Origin: Timema cristinae
Lineage: Eukaryota > Arthropoda > Insecta > Phasmatodea > Timematidae
NCBI GenBank assembly: GCA_039000515.1
Contig: JBCFYV010000001.1
Coordinates: 57,149,372-57,213,371, forward strand
Direction of reading: 5' to 3'
DNA: 64,000 bases
Part shown: positions 36,541 to 48,689 of the stretch, piece after piece
Numbering within the stretch: the first letter of the stretch is position 1
Layout of the letters: the number at the start of each line of letters is the position of its first letter
The notes under the pieces: model-generated
Database searches by the model: none
The model's input: only the letters and a program-made list of their open reading frames with translations
What the model was told of the DNA's origin: nothing
Made by a program: the position numbers and the translations under genes

Positions 36541-36679
36541 ACATGCATAAGATCAAATATGAATGAGAAATTATTAAATGGTTTTAAACAGAAATCTAAC
36601 ATTGTAAAAACTATGTGTTTTTTTAATAATTATGACCCCCCCCCCCCTTATGAAAATGATCTGGATCTGCCACTGGTCA

Positions 36680-37810
36680 AGGTGGGAGTTGTGAACAGAA
36701 CAATTTGTTACATGTTGACTCGTAACGCCTGTTCACCAGAAAATAGCCAGGCTCAAGGTCTTGGTATAAGTAACATTGGAGATTTGTCGATAGGTTGTAG
36801 GGGACGTAACAAAATGTATCCTTAGTTTACCCTCAAAGGTTACATTACCTTGGATGTCTTATAATCCACCCCATAGTGTAATCTGTCAAGGTGACCTTTC
36901 AGTGTCAACTGTGTGTACAAGTAAACAGTTTTTTCAAAATGATTATTATTACGTGATATGCGGTGATTATGCGGTTGGCACGAGTAAGGAAGTTTGAGAT
37001 GATGTGCACTCGAATCAGCATAGCGAGAGGATGAATAAAACACACCACATGTGTAAGACCACCCTAGTGAATCCGGCTGAGATGCAAAGGGCAAATTCTA
37101 TGAGCCTGGCATCTTATACGGCGTGACCACCATTACGGTACCTCTGGTAAATTAAGGCGCGACAAACCCTCGTAGATGACCAAATTTAGGTACACTATTA
37201 ATGCTTCTTATATTTACTTCTTGACAAAAATATCTTTGGTTGAAAAATGTGAAAACCAACTAAGAAAAGAGAGTCGGTGAAAAAAAAAGTGTAAGAATTC
37301 GGCCTAATAAACTCTAGGGGCTACCTAAAAGCCAGGAAAAACTGTGGCGTCAGATGTAGAGCAATTTCTGAGCAAAGTATAATACAGCAATACATCATCT
37401 ACACTATGGCTGCATTGTTCGCATGCACTCTCATATGAAAACAAATAAAGACAATCGCTACGTACTTCCCATGCCGGCGATGTTACGTAACTGTTTATAT
37501 GGTTTCCGCCGATTACCCGACAAGGAATTAACGGTTTACCAACCCAACACCTCATATACCATCAGGTGAGACTAACGAAACTTTTAGCGTCCCGCTCAAT
37601 ACATTTTCCCAAACTATAAATGGCTAAATAACTTTCCCACGCATCGTTCTCCAAACCAAAGCACGTACTTTGCAACATTCAAGACACAAAAGTAATTACA
37701 CTTTACATCAAATACAAAAAAAAAAGGGGGGGGGGGGAAGTTTGAAAATCTACAAGACGCATTCAAATCCTATTCAACCCCGAAGGCCAAAGACCAACTA
37801 AAAATCCATT
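36680..37810. other. Anonymous DNA
   Basis: Several 76-88-codon frames occur on both strands; none resembles a known protein. A run of G is present at 37727-37738. Confidence 0.4.
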
Positions 37811-37814
37811 TTAA

Positions 37815-38185
37815 GGTGGAGACGTATGGAACGCGAGAAAAGGCAATTTTTATTGCAAAAACTTTTTTGGCCAAAATAAATAAAATATTGCTTCAGTACA
37901 AACAGAGTTTAAATTTTTTTTCACATGGTGATATGAACAGTTGTTAGATATCTGTCATGAGTATAGCAGCATTAGATGAAACGCTTTTTAAATGTAGAAA
38001 ACAGTTAATATCAAATTCCAGGACATTCTTGACAGATTCAAGAAATATTGAGGTCACCATGTGAAATAAATTAAACTCTTATGTTTCTAATAAATCAATA
38101 TTTGATTTATTTTGACAAAAAAATAAAATTTTACATAAAAACTGCAAAAACGCGGACACTTTCTCATGTCCCCTAGCTTCCCACC
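37815..38185 (+). mobile_element. MITE-D copy 3, complete, TTAA on both sides
   Basis: The element is 371 bp, GGTGG..CCACC, between TTAA at 37811-37814 and TTAA at 38186-38189. The terminal inverted repeats extend inward imperfectly (ACGCGAGAAA on the left; TTCTCATGTCCCCTAGCTTC on the right). This is the reference copy for the family in this window. Confidence 0.9.
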
Positions 38186-38189
38186 TTAA

Positions 38190-39790
38190 ATGAATGCCTT
38201 AGTCTTTGCATGTAAAGATTTACGGCACAGATTGTCTGTATTCGTCAGCGTGGATAGCCCGCGAAAGAGCAACAGTAACATGCTTGCATGAATGGATGGG
38301 CCTCGTCTTGTTTGTAATGGTAAAACATAACCACCATGCACGAGCAGGCTTGTTCGGGAGATTATCTTTGGAATTCCCTTCTCACAGCTTTCCTACAATA
38401 TATATTATTCCCCTCTTGTCGCCTACGTAATGTACTTGCCAAATACGGCAATTGCCAATCGCGTTGGAGGTCATAAAACGCTTCTTTTCTCCCACCAGCC
38501 CCTTTAGAAAAAAAAATGTATGTTTTCATCTTACTTGAAACAAAGCTTATCCTCTTTGATCGTGACTTGAAATAAACAAGTGCTGGGGTAAATTCCTTAG
38601 GGGGGGTTAAGTTAGCGCTACTGCTGTCTTATTTCTAGAGATAAACGTCATTTTAGAAAAAAAAAATTTTGTGGTTAACAGTGATAACAGCTATTGCATT
38701 AGTGTTATTTTAAAGGCTTTGAAAATATATATCAAAAGTGGTAGCCGTATACCACATGTACTTGGATAAAGTAAGTAAATTTATATATTAATAAAAAAAA
38801 TCTAGTGGAGAATTGAGCCACAATTTTCCTGGTCAGTCAAGTATACTAACCGGGGTGACAAATAAATACTAACCAAGGAGACAATATAAGGAAATAGATC
38901 CCATACCTATTTATTATTCAATAACATTATTTCGTCATGTCCCAATGTACGCACAGGCGGAAACTTTTAAAAGTCAGCTAATATGATATGCACATACTTG
39001 AGCCATTCCCAGTTTTAAAAGGTTTCAATGATTTATTTGATGGCTGAGTCTCTCAGTTAATTTTTATTTTCCCCTTGCGTTGTTAAATTTGTTTTCCTTT
39101 CCCAAATCCGATAAACCATCTTTCCGCCATTTTTGAGCCAAAGAGGTTGTAAAGTAGTAAATGTTCACCGACTGCTCATTTAGTCCGTTTCATGCTCGCC
39201 GTAGTCACACTTCATCAAGGAACGCCTACCTAGCGTCAACAAGCCGTCATACGACCGAGGGTTGTGATCCCAGCTGATGAATTGGCGGCGGCAACTTGCT
39301 CATTCTGTTTGTAATGCCTGCAGCAGCAGCTTCCACACTTAATTCGCTATTAGTATTCTGTTTGAAGGAGGCACCACCCCACCACCCTCTCGTTCTGCGC
39401 CTCGTCAAATATTTACCTGGTGAGGGAAGGAGTGAAAAGGGGCGAAGATATTTACTGGAGGAATTCGTCGGGTTGTGCGGTCCTGGAAGGATTCCCAACA
39501 TCCTGTGATACGCTATTCCAATGTTTGTATAAAGCAGGAGTAGATAATTTTCATAACTTACAGATGGCATACAAATGTTTAGAAAGGTAATATCCACTTT
39601 AAATACATATAATTAGGCTTATAATTTAAGACTCACCGGAAAAAAAATGGCCATAAGATAGCTTTCCTAAATTTAAAAAAAAAAGTTAAGGCGATTGCGT
39701 AAGAACTATGTAAAAATAATGAATGTAATAAGAAAGGACATAATTAGCAATCAAAGCCAAACCCTTTAGCACTTAGCTTAATTTAAATTA
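38190..39790. other. Anonymous DNA
   Basis: The segment at about 39240-39510 is richer in G+C and open in two frames (70 and 116 codons), but neither translation is recognisable. It could hold a non-coding exon or regulatory DNA. Confidence 0.4.
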
Positions 39791-39794
39791 GTTG

Positions 39795-39875
39795 AAAACT
39801 GACACCTGGACACGGGGATCAAAACCGGGACCTTTGGCTTAGCGCACCAATGTTCTACCCTCAAGGTAACCCATA
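39795..39875 (-). mobile_element. tRNA-like SINE head, isolated
   Basis: On the minus strand: GGTTACCTTGAGGGTAGAAC with later B-box-like GGTTTTGATCCCCGTGTCCA. It lacks tRNA secondary structure good enough to be a functional gene. Confidence 0.45.
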
Positions 39876-40913
39876 ATTTACGACACGCGTTTAGAATGTA
39901 CCTGTGGAATCGTAAGCTCTTTGAGAGGAACATTGAGGTCACAGCCACAAGTGACTCATGGTTGCCTTTTATGCTACCGAAGTGTACATTACTATATTAC
40001 TATGTTGGTGTGGATTAATATATCTATATAATGGTCCAGTATATTACCAGAGATGCTAGATATCATGCGACCTTCAAAATGGGTCTAAATTAAGTAAAGA
40101 TATGATATTATAACGTATAATAACCCTACTTTGTAAGTTAGATCCGTGATAAGACCAACTTACAGTTTGTTGAACGAATTTATGGTCATTCGACAACAAC
40201 AAAATCTTATTAATTCTTATTGAGTTTATAATATAACATCTTGGCATGACATTTAACACACATGGAAGTGTGTGTTTGTCAGGGGAGGGGGGGGGCAGGG
40301 GGTTACCTCTCAATTTCTCAGCCCATTCCAGCAACATCGACCAGCAGGGAGCTGGCGTCAGCTTTACCTGGGTGTGTCATTAGTTGGGATTGTTAGACCT
40401 TCTGTCTGACAGTTCTGCTAGTCAGTATCTACAATTTGTAGAGTAAAGAAAAACCCATGAAATAATCATTGCAAATTTTTATGTGTAACGATTAATTCAG
40501 ACAGCTTAGTAAAATTAACAAGTAGAGTTAGGTAAAAAGGGCAAACTTAATTCTAAATAACGACATTAATATTACAAAATTAGAGCGGATCAAATTAACA
40601 AGGTATAAGAACAGTATTTATATAAAATAAAATTTGTGTATTTGTACCGATTTTGACTGTACATTAAAAATTATTTTTCTTTAATAGGTTATAAATTTTT
40701 CATTTTTGTACACTTCATATGCAAGTTTGTTATAGTAAATCCCACACAAAATTACTTTCCTTAACAATCAATACATGACGTATAAAATAGCAAGTTTGAT
40801 ACCTTACAACTCGTAAATTATAGTGAATTGAAATCATTAAATCACTATTCATTGCTTATAACGGTATATTGGTTAAAAGTGTACAGTAAATATTTATTGT
40901 CGAATGACCTTAA

Positions 40914-40996
40914 GGAGAAATCGCAAGTATTTTCCTAGCGATGGGTGAGAAATCACAACTTATGAGGATTTGGAGTAATATCGAAGTGAATTCTCC
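40914..40996. mobile_element. Possible 83-bp TTAA-bounded mini-element
   Basis: TTAA at 40910-40913 is followed by GGAGAAATC; the other end is GAATTCTCC then TTAA at 40997-41000, so short inverted ends lie between two TTAA sites. It is a single copy with short termini and may be chance. Confidence 0.3.
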
Positions 40997-41129
40997 TTAA
41001 TATCAAATAGGATTTTGGAAGAGAGCTGTTTTTCGCTAGCACTATGAGAATCTTTAACGTGCACTTTCTGAACTAGCAAAATACATCAACAGAAGATGTA
41101 ATATCAAACTTTATCTAGACCCTGGCCGT

Positions 41130-41253
41130 CAATTCAACACTGTGTAAGAGGAAGCCCTTATTTCGCCAATGATGTTCTTTTCGGCCATCCCGAGAATCGA
41201 GCCAGGGACCTCTAACTTAGTAAGATGACGCGCTACCAACCGAGCGAGGGAGT
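41130..41253 (-). mobile_element. tRNA-derived SINE of another family (head region)
   Basis: The minus strand reads CTCGCTCGGTTGGTAGCGCG (A box) and CCTGGCTCGATTCTCGGGAT (B box), followed by an unrelated body. The A box is close to a real tRNA, but a spacer too long and a missing acceptor stem argue against a functional gene. Confidence 0.6.
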
Positions 41254-41573
41254 TGGGCGAGAATTAAGCTAAGAGCGTTCTTGACTATATAATTTTAACC
41301 ATATGTCTGACCTAAAGTAATAGAGGTAGTAGTTGGGGTAGGTTAAGTTGGGTTTTAAGTAATGTGTTGACACACCTATGTTTTTAAAAGTACACGTCCC
41401 CCCCCCCCCAATAAGCCCCAAGGCTAATAAATTCTAAACCAATGGTAAAGTAATTTAAAGGAAGTGTACACGCGATAGAAAGAAGAGGGGTTGGAGATCC
41501 CAAACCCAAGTGCTTTTTACCCAGCTACCTGCGTCCACCTTCCTGTCCAGTCTGTTGTAAGGCCTACTCTATA

Positions 41574-42784
41574 GACCCAGCACTACAGTCTCTAGTGAGC
41601 CTGACGTCTTTGACCCAGCACTACAGTCTCTAGTGAGCCTGACGTCTTTGACCCAGCACTACAGTCTCTAGTGAGCCTGAAGTCTTTGACCCAGCACTAC
41701 AGTCTCTAGTGAGCCTGACATCTTTGACCCAGCACTACAGTCTCTAGTGAGCCTGAAGTCTTTGACCCAGCACTACAATCTCTAGTGAGCCTGAAGTCTT
41801 TGACCCAGCACTACAGTCTCTAGTGAGCCTGACGTCTTTGACCCAGCACTACAGTCTCTAGTGAGCCTGAAGTCTTTGACCCAGCACTACAGTCTCTAGT
41901 GAGCCTGACGTCTTTGACCCAGCACTACAGTCTCTAGTGAGCCTGAAGTCTTTGACCCAGCACTACAGTCTCTAGTGAGCCTGAAGTCTTTGACCCAGCA
42001 CTACAGTCTCTAGTGAGCCTGAAGTCTTTGACCCAGCACTACAGTCTCTAGTGAGCCTGACGTCTTTGACCCAGCACTACAGTCTCTAGTGAGCCTGAAG
42101 TCTTTGACCCAGCACTACAGTCTCTAGTGAGCCTGACGACTTTGACCCAGCACTACAGTCTCTAGTGAGCCTGACGTCTTTGACCCAGCACTACAGTCTC
42201 TAGTGAGCCTGACGTCTTTGACCCAGCACTACAGTCTCTAGTGAGCCTGAAGTCTTTGACCCAGCACTACAGTCTCTAGTGAGCCTGAAGTCTTTGACCC
42301 AGCACTACAGTCTCTAGTGAGCCTGACGTCTTTGACCCAGCACTACAGTCTCTAGTGAGCCTGAAGTCTTTGACCCAGCACTACAGTCTCTAGTGAGCCT
42401 GAAGTCTTTGACCCAACACTACAGTCTCTAGTGAGCCTGAAGTCTTTGACCCAGCACTACAGTCTCTAGTGAGCTTGACGTCTTTGACCCAGCACTACAG
42501 TCTCTAGTGAGCCTGACGTCTTTGACCCAGCACTACAGTCTCTAGTGAGCCTGAAGTCTTTGACCCAGCACTACAGTCTCTAGTTAGCCTGAAGTCTTTG
42601 ACCCAGCACTACAGTCTCTAGTGAGCCTGAAGTCTTTGACCCAGCACTACAGTCTCTAGTGAGCCTGAAGTCTTTGACCCAGCACTACAGTCTCTAGTGA
42701 GCCTGACGTCTTTGACCCAGCACTACAGTCTCTAGTGAGCCTGAAGTCTTTGACCCAGCACTACAGTCTCTAGTGAGCTTGATG
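41574..42784 (+). repeat. 38-bp minisatellite, about 32 units
   Basis: Unit GACCCAGCACTACAGTCTCT AGTGAGCCTGAMGTCTTT. Units are almost identical except for one dimorphic base (A or C after CCTGA) and a handful of private changes (for example near 41718, 41777, 42138, 42416 and 42474). It is out of frame with any open frame and not coding. Confidence 0.97.
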
Positions 42785-43577
42785 GTAATTAAAAACTAAG
42801 AAATTATCTCTCATCGCTCCTCGACACCTCCAGGGATTATGAAAATGCTAAATTTCATTTCTACTACCGCTTATGGCATCACAAAAATGTATGATTTAAT
42901 GTCTACGAAGAGGTCTTATGAATGCTACAGCCATAAATAATTCCACCAAATAAACTTGACCAACTCGTTATTGGTCGATGATGAGACCGGGGCCGTGAAA
43001 TGACTAGTCCAGTTAACATCCTACAGAAGAGAGAGAGAGAGAGAGAGGTGTGTGAGGTAACGTGAGTGCGAGGGAGAGGCGAGAAAACGAGTCAAACAGT
43101 GCACGAGTGAGATGGTATGAGTGTGAGAGTACAGAAAACACTGCTTGTTAGCACGCCAGCCAAGCCACGAGGCAGGGGGAGGGTTAGGCTGGAAAGAGGG
43201 GGCAAAGGGGAGGGGGGACAGACGCGCCGTATAATATATATTATATATAAAAAAAAAACAAGCCCTCTGCGCAGGCGCATTGTCTCACGCACGCGATTCT
43301 CTCGTTTCTCATGGTCTCGCATCAACAAGAAGAACCGGCCGGTCGTTGCATTGCATCCAGTCGATGGATGAGAGGGAGAGAACGTTACTTTGGCTCGGGA
43401 CGAATATGTCGAGCCGATCCGATCCATACACCGACCAAAGGCAAGACTTTCTTTGTAAGTCACGATGAGTTTCAAATTGTCATCAGTGATTTTCGAAAGT
43501 AGGTTTTTGAGTGTCAAATAGAAACCACTATAACGTATTTCGTTGTTCAAAAGATAATTATGTTAACAAAAATGTGT
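42785..43577. other. GC-richer segment with CpGs, candidate regulatory DNA
   Basis: A (GA)n run at 43030-43048, a TATA-rich run at 43229-43250, then CTGCGCAGGCGCATTG containing an NRF-1-like half palindrome at 43268-43279. Long frames on both strands at 43092-43550 overlap one another and are explained by base composition. Confidence 0.35.
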
Positions 43578-43585
43578 TTCCTATG

Positions 43586-44144
43586 CAGGGCTGTTTCAAG
43601 AAAATGTGAGGCCAGGGCAAAAAGAAAAAAAATAATTTGTGGAGCCCATTTGTCCGTCAATTTTTAAGTTTTAGCGTCGTGTCGTTATAATATTTTGATA
43701 CGTATTCGGTACTTATGTTACTTAATAAATTCTCATGTTTGATGGAGTATCAACCCATTAATGAATGGACTGTTTTAAATGCAAACAAATTAAGTTAACA
43801 AAAGTAAGTTCCTCTCTGCACCATTGCACTGTTAGTTGTCTGCAGACCGACAGCGGTAGCACTATGGTGGCGTGATCTACTGTACTGCGGCACATTATTC
43901 TATTAATGTAAATCTTAAATTACATAAAGTTTGGGTTTTCAGGATTCTAGAATGGAAGGAATCCTATCACTAAGCGAATAATTATTGCTGTTAATTATCT
44001 GTACACTATATAATGCTAAATTCAGAATAATAACTGTAATTGAATTTAATATTTTTTGGAGGAGATGTGGTCCCCTGTAATGTGAGGCCCAGGGCAATTG
44101 CCCCCTTTGACCGCCCCCCTATCCCCCCCCCATACGCGGCCCTG
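43586..44144. mobile_element. hAT-type MITE with perfect 8-bp TSD
   Basis: The ends are CAGGGCTG and CGGCCCTG (inverted CAGGGC). The flanks are TTCCTATG at 43578-43585 and TTCCTATG at 44145-44152. Sub-terminal GTGAGGCCAGGGCAA and GTGAGGCCCAGGGCAA also occur near both ends, in direct orientation. The element is 559 bp and non-coding. An 8-bp TSD with CAGGG ends is the signature of the hAT superfamily. Confidence 0.9.
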
Positions 44145-44152
44145 TTCCTATG

Positions 44153-45810
44153 TCTCAAAAAAAATTAATTTCGTAATTTTTTTTTTTAACTTTGCGTTCA
44201 CCATAAAGGATGTTTACAGTTCAATTTTAATAGAAAGTGCCTTTTAGAAAATAAATGGATTCTTTTTCATAAGAAATGAATATCAGTCTACTATGTTATT
44301 AGTGTATTTTATAGCTATTAAAAATGAGAGCTGAAGATAACATGACCTGACGTATCAATACGTGAAAGAAGATCTAGTAACTTTTCTAGCTGTCACATAT
44401 GAAATATGAACTTTAAATTAAAAGAAGCTCATCACCAGTTACCCGTTTTCCGACAGGGTCGTGGTTAATTTTGCGTGATCGGTGTTTATCGATGATAGTT
44501 ACCAATTCTGAAGAAGAACTGCGATGAAGTATCGTACGTCCTAAATATGTACTACAGAAAGAAATTCCTGACCTTGTCAGAATCCTTCCAAAGCCCACAG
44601 AATATTTTTTTTCCCACCAAACCCTATCCTGTCTGTCTCTCTCTATCCATACGCTCGATAGATAATGTATTCGGCGGTGACCTTGGAAACCCCTAATTAC
44701 CAAGATCATGGTCGTGCCTCCCCTCCAGATCTCGTGCGTGCCCCCCCCCCCTTCTCTCCAATAAATCGTAATCAGAGGGAGCTAGCTTAGAATTCCCCCG
44801 GTCTGGAGAAAACAAATATGATCACGGACTTGTTGACTTGTTTGAATATCTAATTGGCATGCTAACAGCGGCATCTCGCTGAAGAGTCGGGGCAAGAGCG
44901 GCATATGGGGCTTCTGACATTGGTTTTTGATGACTTGGTTGTAAGCATGCGCTTCTTTCAACCACAACAAACACTTTTGTTTCGAAGTTTCTTGCAAATG
45001 TATATGTTTACACGGCTTGGTGGCCAAATGCAAGGTTACTCTTTTGTGGGCTCCCCTTTTTCGTCAAATTCCCGGAAGAATGCATGATGCGTAGAAGTTA
45101 GTTTCATCCAGGATAAAGATTATTCGAACTATAAACGATTGTTTAATAGGTGACAATAAAATTCAATTTTCAAACAAAAAAAGTATTTAGTTTTTTTAAT
45201 CATATAATAGTTGTTAAAATCACAATTTGTGGATATGATTGTGTTGCTGTCGTATCGCACACGAGTCCATAAACGCAGTATTCTTTTTATTTATCATTTA
45301 TTCAGCTGTTAACGAGAAAACCGATTAGGACAAGGGAACCAAGAGAAATCTTTAACCAAACTAAAAATAGAGGAGGGAAGGAAATTAAAAATAGCCCGCG
45401 GTGGCTGGAAAATGCCCAGATAATTTCCGAGAACTATTCATGAACTCTATGTCCCGAGATTTTGCTGGTAAGTGGTCAACGGAGATTTGGATATTGTAAA
45501 ACGATAAAGATGAATGGCAGTTACAGTCAAAAAACTTCAGAACGAATAAAACTACAAATCACACATTATCTCCAAGCGAATACTTGACTGTGTTTTGTAT
45601 GAAAAAGTTACACAAAATATGTTCCGTGCTACCATAACAGCTTACACTCGATAAACAGATAGTTTTAAATGAAACTCAAAATATTGGATTAAATGTAGGA
45701 ATCTCTTTCTTAAGATAATCTATTATTGTGAATAATGTGGGAATTTGTGTAGTCTCAAAAGAATAATACAAAAGTTTTTCATTTCTATTCAATTGTCTAG
45801 ACTGTCTAGA
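44153..45810. other. Anonymous DNA
   Basis: Frames of 98 and 83 codons on the minus strand (44413-44709, 44782-45033) are unrecognised. No splice-site pair was convincing. Confidence 0.4.
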
Positions 45811-45981
45811 CTGCCTCTGTGGTCTAATGGTCAGAATTACTGACTACAGATCCAGAAGTCCAGGGGTCAATCTCCGGCGCTTCCAGAGGTTCTGTGAAGC
45901 AGTGAGTCTGTAACCGGGTCAACTCAGCCTATTGAGAACCAATGAGGGAATACTTGAACGAAAAAGTAGTGAGTCCGATAC
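45811..45981 (+). mobile_element. SINE family C, 3'-truncated
   Basis: Head GCCTCTGTGGTCTAATGGTC AG, B-box-like AGGGGTCAATCTCCGGCGCT, then GTTCTGTGAAGCAGTGAGTC TG. It ends at AAAAAGTAGTGAGTCCG. Confidence 0.75.
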
Positions 45982-46329
45982 CTATCAAATTTAAATAAAA
46001 TTCATTAAATCGTTTTGGATGGCAGCCATACATATACATCCAGACAAATATGATTATTAAACAGTCGTTTTTTAGTTAAGAGGACCAAAGTCCAACATAA
46101 TCCCGAGAAATAATATGTTTATAATTTAAATACTTTATCTAGATTACAAAGTAAAAAATGCGTCACAATTTCTACATCAATACTATTGCAAGATTACCTT
46201 AAATTATTCCAGTATGGTATATATCCGTCAAGGTGAGGTCAGGTTAAACGGAGTGTACTAATTAACCTGACTTTTTATAAAGCTTTTAAGTCGGTATTTT
46301 TCCCATTGAAAATTCAATTACTATAAAAA

Positions 46330-46745
46330 AAATACTTAACTAAAGAGTGGGTAATTTGAGTGAAAATAAATACTTAACTAAAGAATGGGTAATTTGAGTG
46401 AAAATACTTAACCATAGAGTGGGTAATTTGAGTGAAAATACTTAACTAAAGAGTGGGTAATTTGAGTGAAAATACTTAACTAAAGAGTGGGTAATTTGAG
46501 TAAAAATACTTAACTAAAGAGTGGGTAATTTGAGTGAAAATACTTAAATAAAGAGTGGGTAATTTGAGTGAAAATACTTAACCAAAGAGTGGGTAATTTG
46601 AGTAAAAATACTTAACTAAAGAGTGGGTAATTTGAGTGAAAATACTTAACCAAAGAGTGGGTAATTCGAGTGAAAATACTTAACCAAAGAGTGGGTAATT
46701 TGAGTGAAAATACTTAACTTAAGCGTGGGTAATTTGAGTGAAAAT
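46330..46745 (+). repeat. 34-bp minisatellite, about 12 units
   Basis: Unit AAAATACTTAACTAAAGAGT GGGTAATTTGAGTG, with a slightly longer first interval and changes such as ACCA for ACTA. Confidence 0.95.
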
Positions 46746-46749
46746 CAAG

Positions 46750-47147
46750 TTTACTTATTTAAATTAATGAGCTTTAGGCTGCACACAGAATGCAACGTAC
46801 ATGTTATAATCACAATAATAGTTATAAAATAGTTAGATGTTTTGAAAAGTTATTACTTATATGTCTTCCATGGTAATAAAATGAAATAACAAATACTAGT
46901 CTTATAGTAAAAATTAATGCAACTTTCAAAAATAAATTAAAAATTGATCCTGGTAGCAGGAGAAAATGGAAATACTCCAAACATAAAAATGCAAATAAAT
47001 GAAAATTGGTAAATTTATATAAGTGTGTACTGCACCTACCAAGTGAGTACTGTATATCTGGTTGAGAACAAAATACGAATACTGCAACAAGCTTTTCCAT
47101 TGTTGTAAAAGTGTTCTAATGAATCGATACTTTTCGTTTAGAGTAAT

Positions 47148-47185
<38 letters not shown>

Positions 47186-47613
47186 TATAAAAAATAACAT
47201 TAAACTCGAGAAAGTATTACGTTTTATGAATTTTCAAATATAATCAGAATGTACGCAACAACCCTTACCCCCTTTGAAAACTAAATGGTTTGAATTACAG
47301 ACAATTACTATATAATTTTTATCGTCATAGCCCATGAGTGTAAGTGGTTTAATTGAGCCAAAATTATATATGTGAATGGGTAAAAGCTTCAAGTATATGA
47401 AATTATTATTATCCAGCGGTACTGCCAAATATAACAAAAGCAGTTTAATCCCTAATTATGTCTATAAAAATACAACTAAAGCAGTTCATTCCCTAATTAT
47501 GTCTATACTCATCCGAAAGTTGAGCCATAATACTCATAAATATAAGATAAGCGTGGTATCTACTATTTACATGGTCTTGCAGACTACATGGGGTCTGGGT
47601 TTTTAATAAAAGC
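46750..47613. other. Anonymous DNA with (TA)n
   Basis: A (TA)n microsatellite lies at 47149-47189, and an imperfect duplication of CCCTAATTATGTCTATA at about 47450 and 47491. No gene is visible. Confidence 0.5.
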
Positions 47614-47755
47614 TTGGTTGAGGGTTGTTTTTCTTAAATAGTTTTTCTTCTCCCCTTCTTCCCAATCCGGATAAATTTCCTCTTTCCGCATCCCTGTTGT
47701 ATTAAGTGAAGTTAAATGTGGATAGCCCGAACGCGTTGTAAAACCCTTTGTCAAA
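47614..47755 (+). mobile_element. Degenerate family B SINE, 5'-truncated
   Basis: TTGAGGGTTGTTTTTCTTAA ATAG, then the decayed tail GATAGCCCGAACGCGTTGTA. Confidence 0.6.
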
Positions 47756-48689
47756 ATAAAATTTTAAATAAATACGGTACCTGGTCAATATTTCCCGACG
47801 ATATATCTTATTGTTGTTCTAACTATTAATTTTAGACAATCTTTAAAAATAAGTCTTGCAATTATTACTTAACCAAACCAAAGAACTATCGTCAAATCCA
47901 GAGAAGGATAGAAAAAGATCCTTTGTTCGATTCGCAGGAAAGGGCTTGTAAAAGACCTTGTAAAAAGTAATTGCATACATTTTCAACAATCTTGAGCCAT
48001 CCCGTACCATTTCTTCTCCACTTTTATTACATTCTCAAAGAAAATGCAAATTAAATTACACTTTATGTAAGAACGTTTTCTCTCGGTATAATTTTGCGTA
48101 GTTGGGAAACGGATAGAGGCGAAAGGGGGAATCATAGGGTGATTTTAAATATGGAAATACCTTTGGAAACGTTTCAAAACTACCCACTGTGAAACTTTAA
48201 GCACTCACTAAGGCAATGGTTGAAGGGTAATAATTGAATGCATCCTCCAACCAGAGATAAGTATAATGTTTTAAACGTTGTAATATTAGAGCAGAGAGCC
48301 ACGCTCAGTCGAATCAGACATACTCGAATTAATTGGAATTGATAAAAAAAACTACGACTACAAAAACACTGTATAAATACATTTCATAAGATGCCTTACA
48401 AATAATGGGGAAACTGAAGGCTTCCCGTGAGGATTGATTCAAGGTTACTTGTTTTTTTATGGTGGTTTTAGATTTGTTTGGAGCTTGAGTGAAATGCTTA
48501 CGTTATCAATAAAAGTTTTATTTCATTATTATTTTTTGATGCAATACCTGTTAGCGATTTATTTTACGCGAATAACTTTTCTGCACTTTTAACACTGACC
48601 TGCCGTGCTTTATTTAATGATTCTCAACTAGTTTTGAAAATATGTTTCTCTTTATTTTTTCCTGAAGTATACAGTTTCGTGGCGAGGCT

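Larger units (their letters stand above)
35125..36676. mobile_element. Possible composite DNA element around a SINE and a degenerate array
   Basis: Left edge AGGCACAGATTCAGGGG and right edge, read on the minus strand, AGTGGCAGATCCAGATCA are loosely inverted and are followed inward by G-rich/C-rich runs. Between them lie a SINE (35677-35989) and a 70-80-bp degenerate tandem repeat (36050-36540). The terminal match is weak and I found no TSD, so this is a low-confidence element call. Confidence 0.3.

Noticed and set aside
39247..39597. 116-codon minus-strand and 70-codon plus-strand frames in a GC-richer patch
   Set aside because: They overlap each other, neither is recognisable, and no splice signals of quality flank them.
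41574..42784. CRISPR-like array
   Set aside because: There is no spacer: consecutive 38-bp units abut each other, and the context is eukaryotic.
43092..43550. 152-codon minus-strand frame
   Set aside because: It lies in GC-rich low-stop sequence, overlaps three plus-strand frames of similar quality, and has no recognisable domain.
44413..45033. Two adjacent minus-strand frames (98 and 83 codons)
   Set aside because: There is no recognisable domain, no convincing splice signals between them, and the lengths are within chance expectation.
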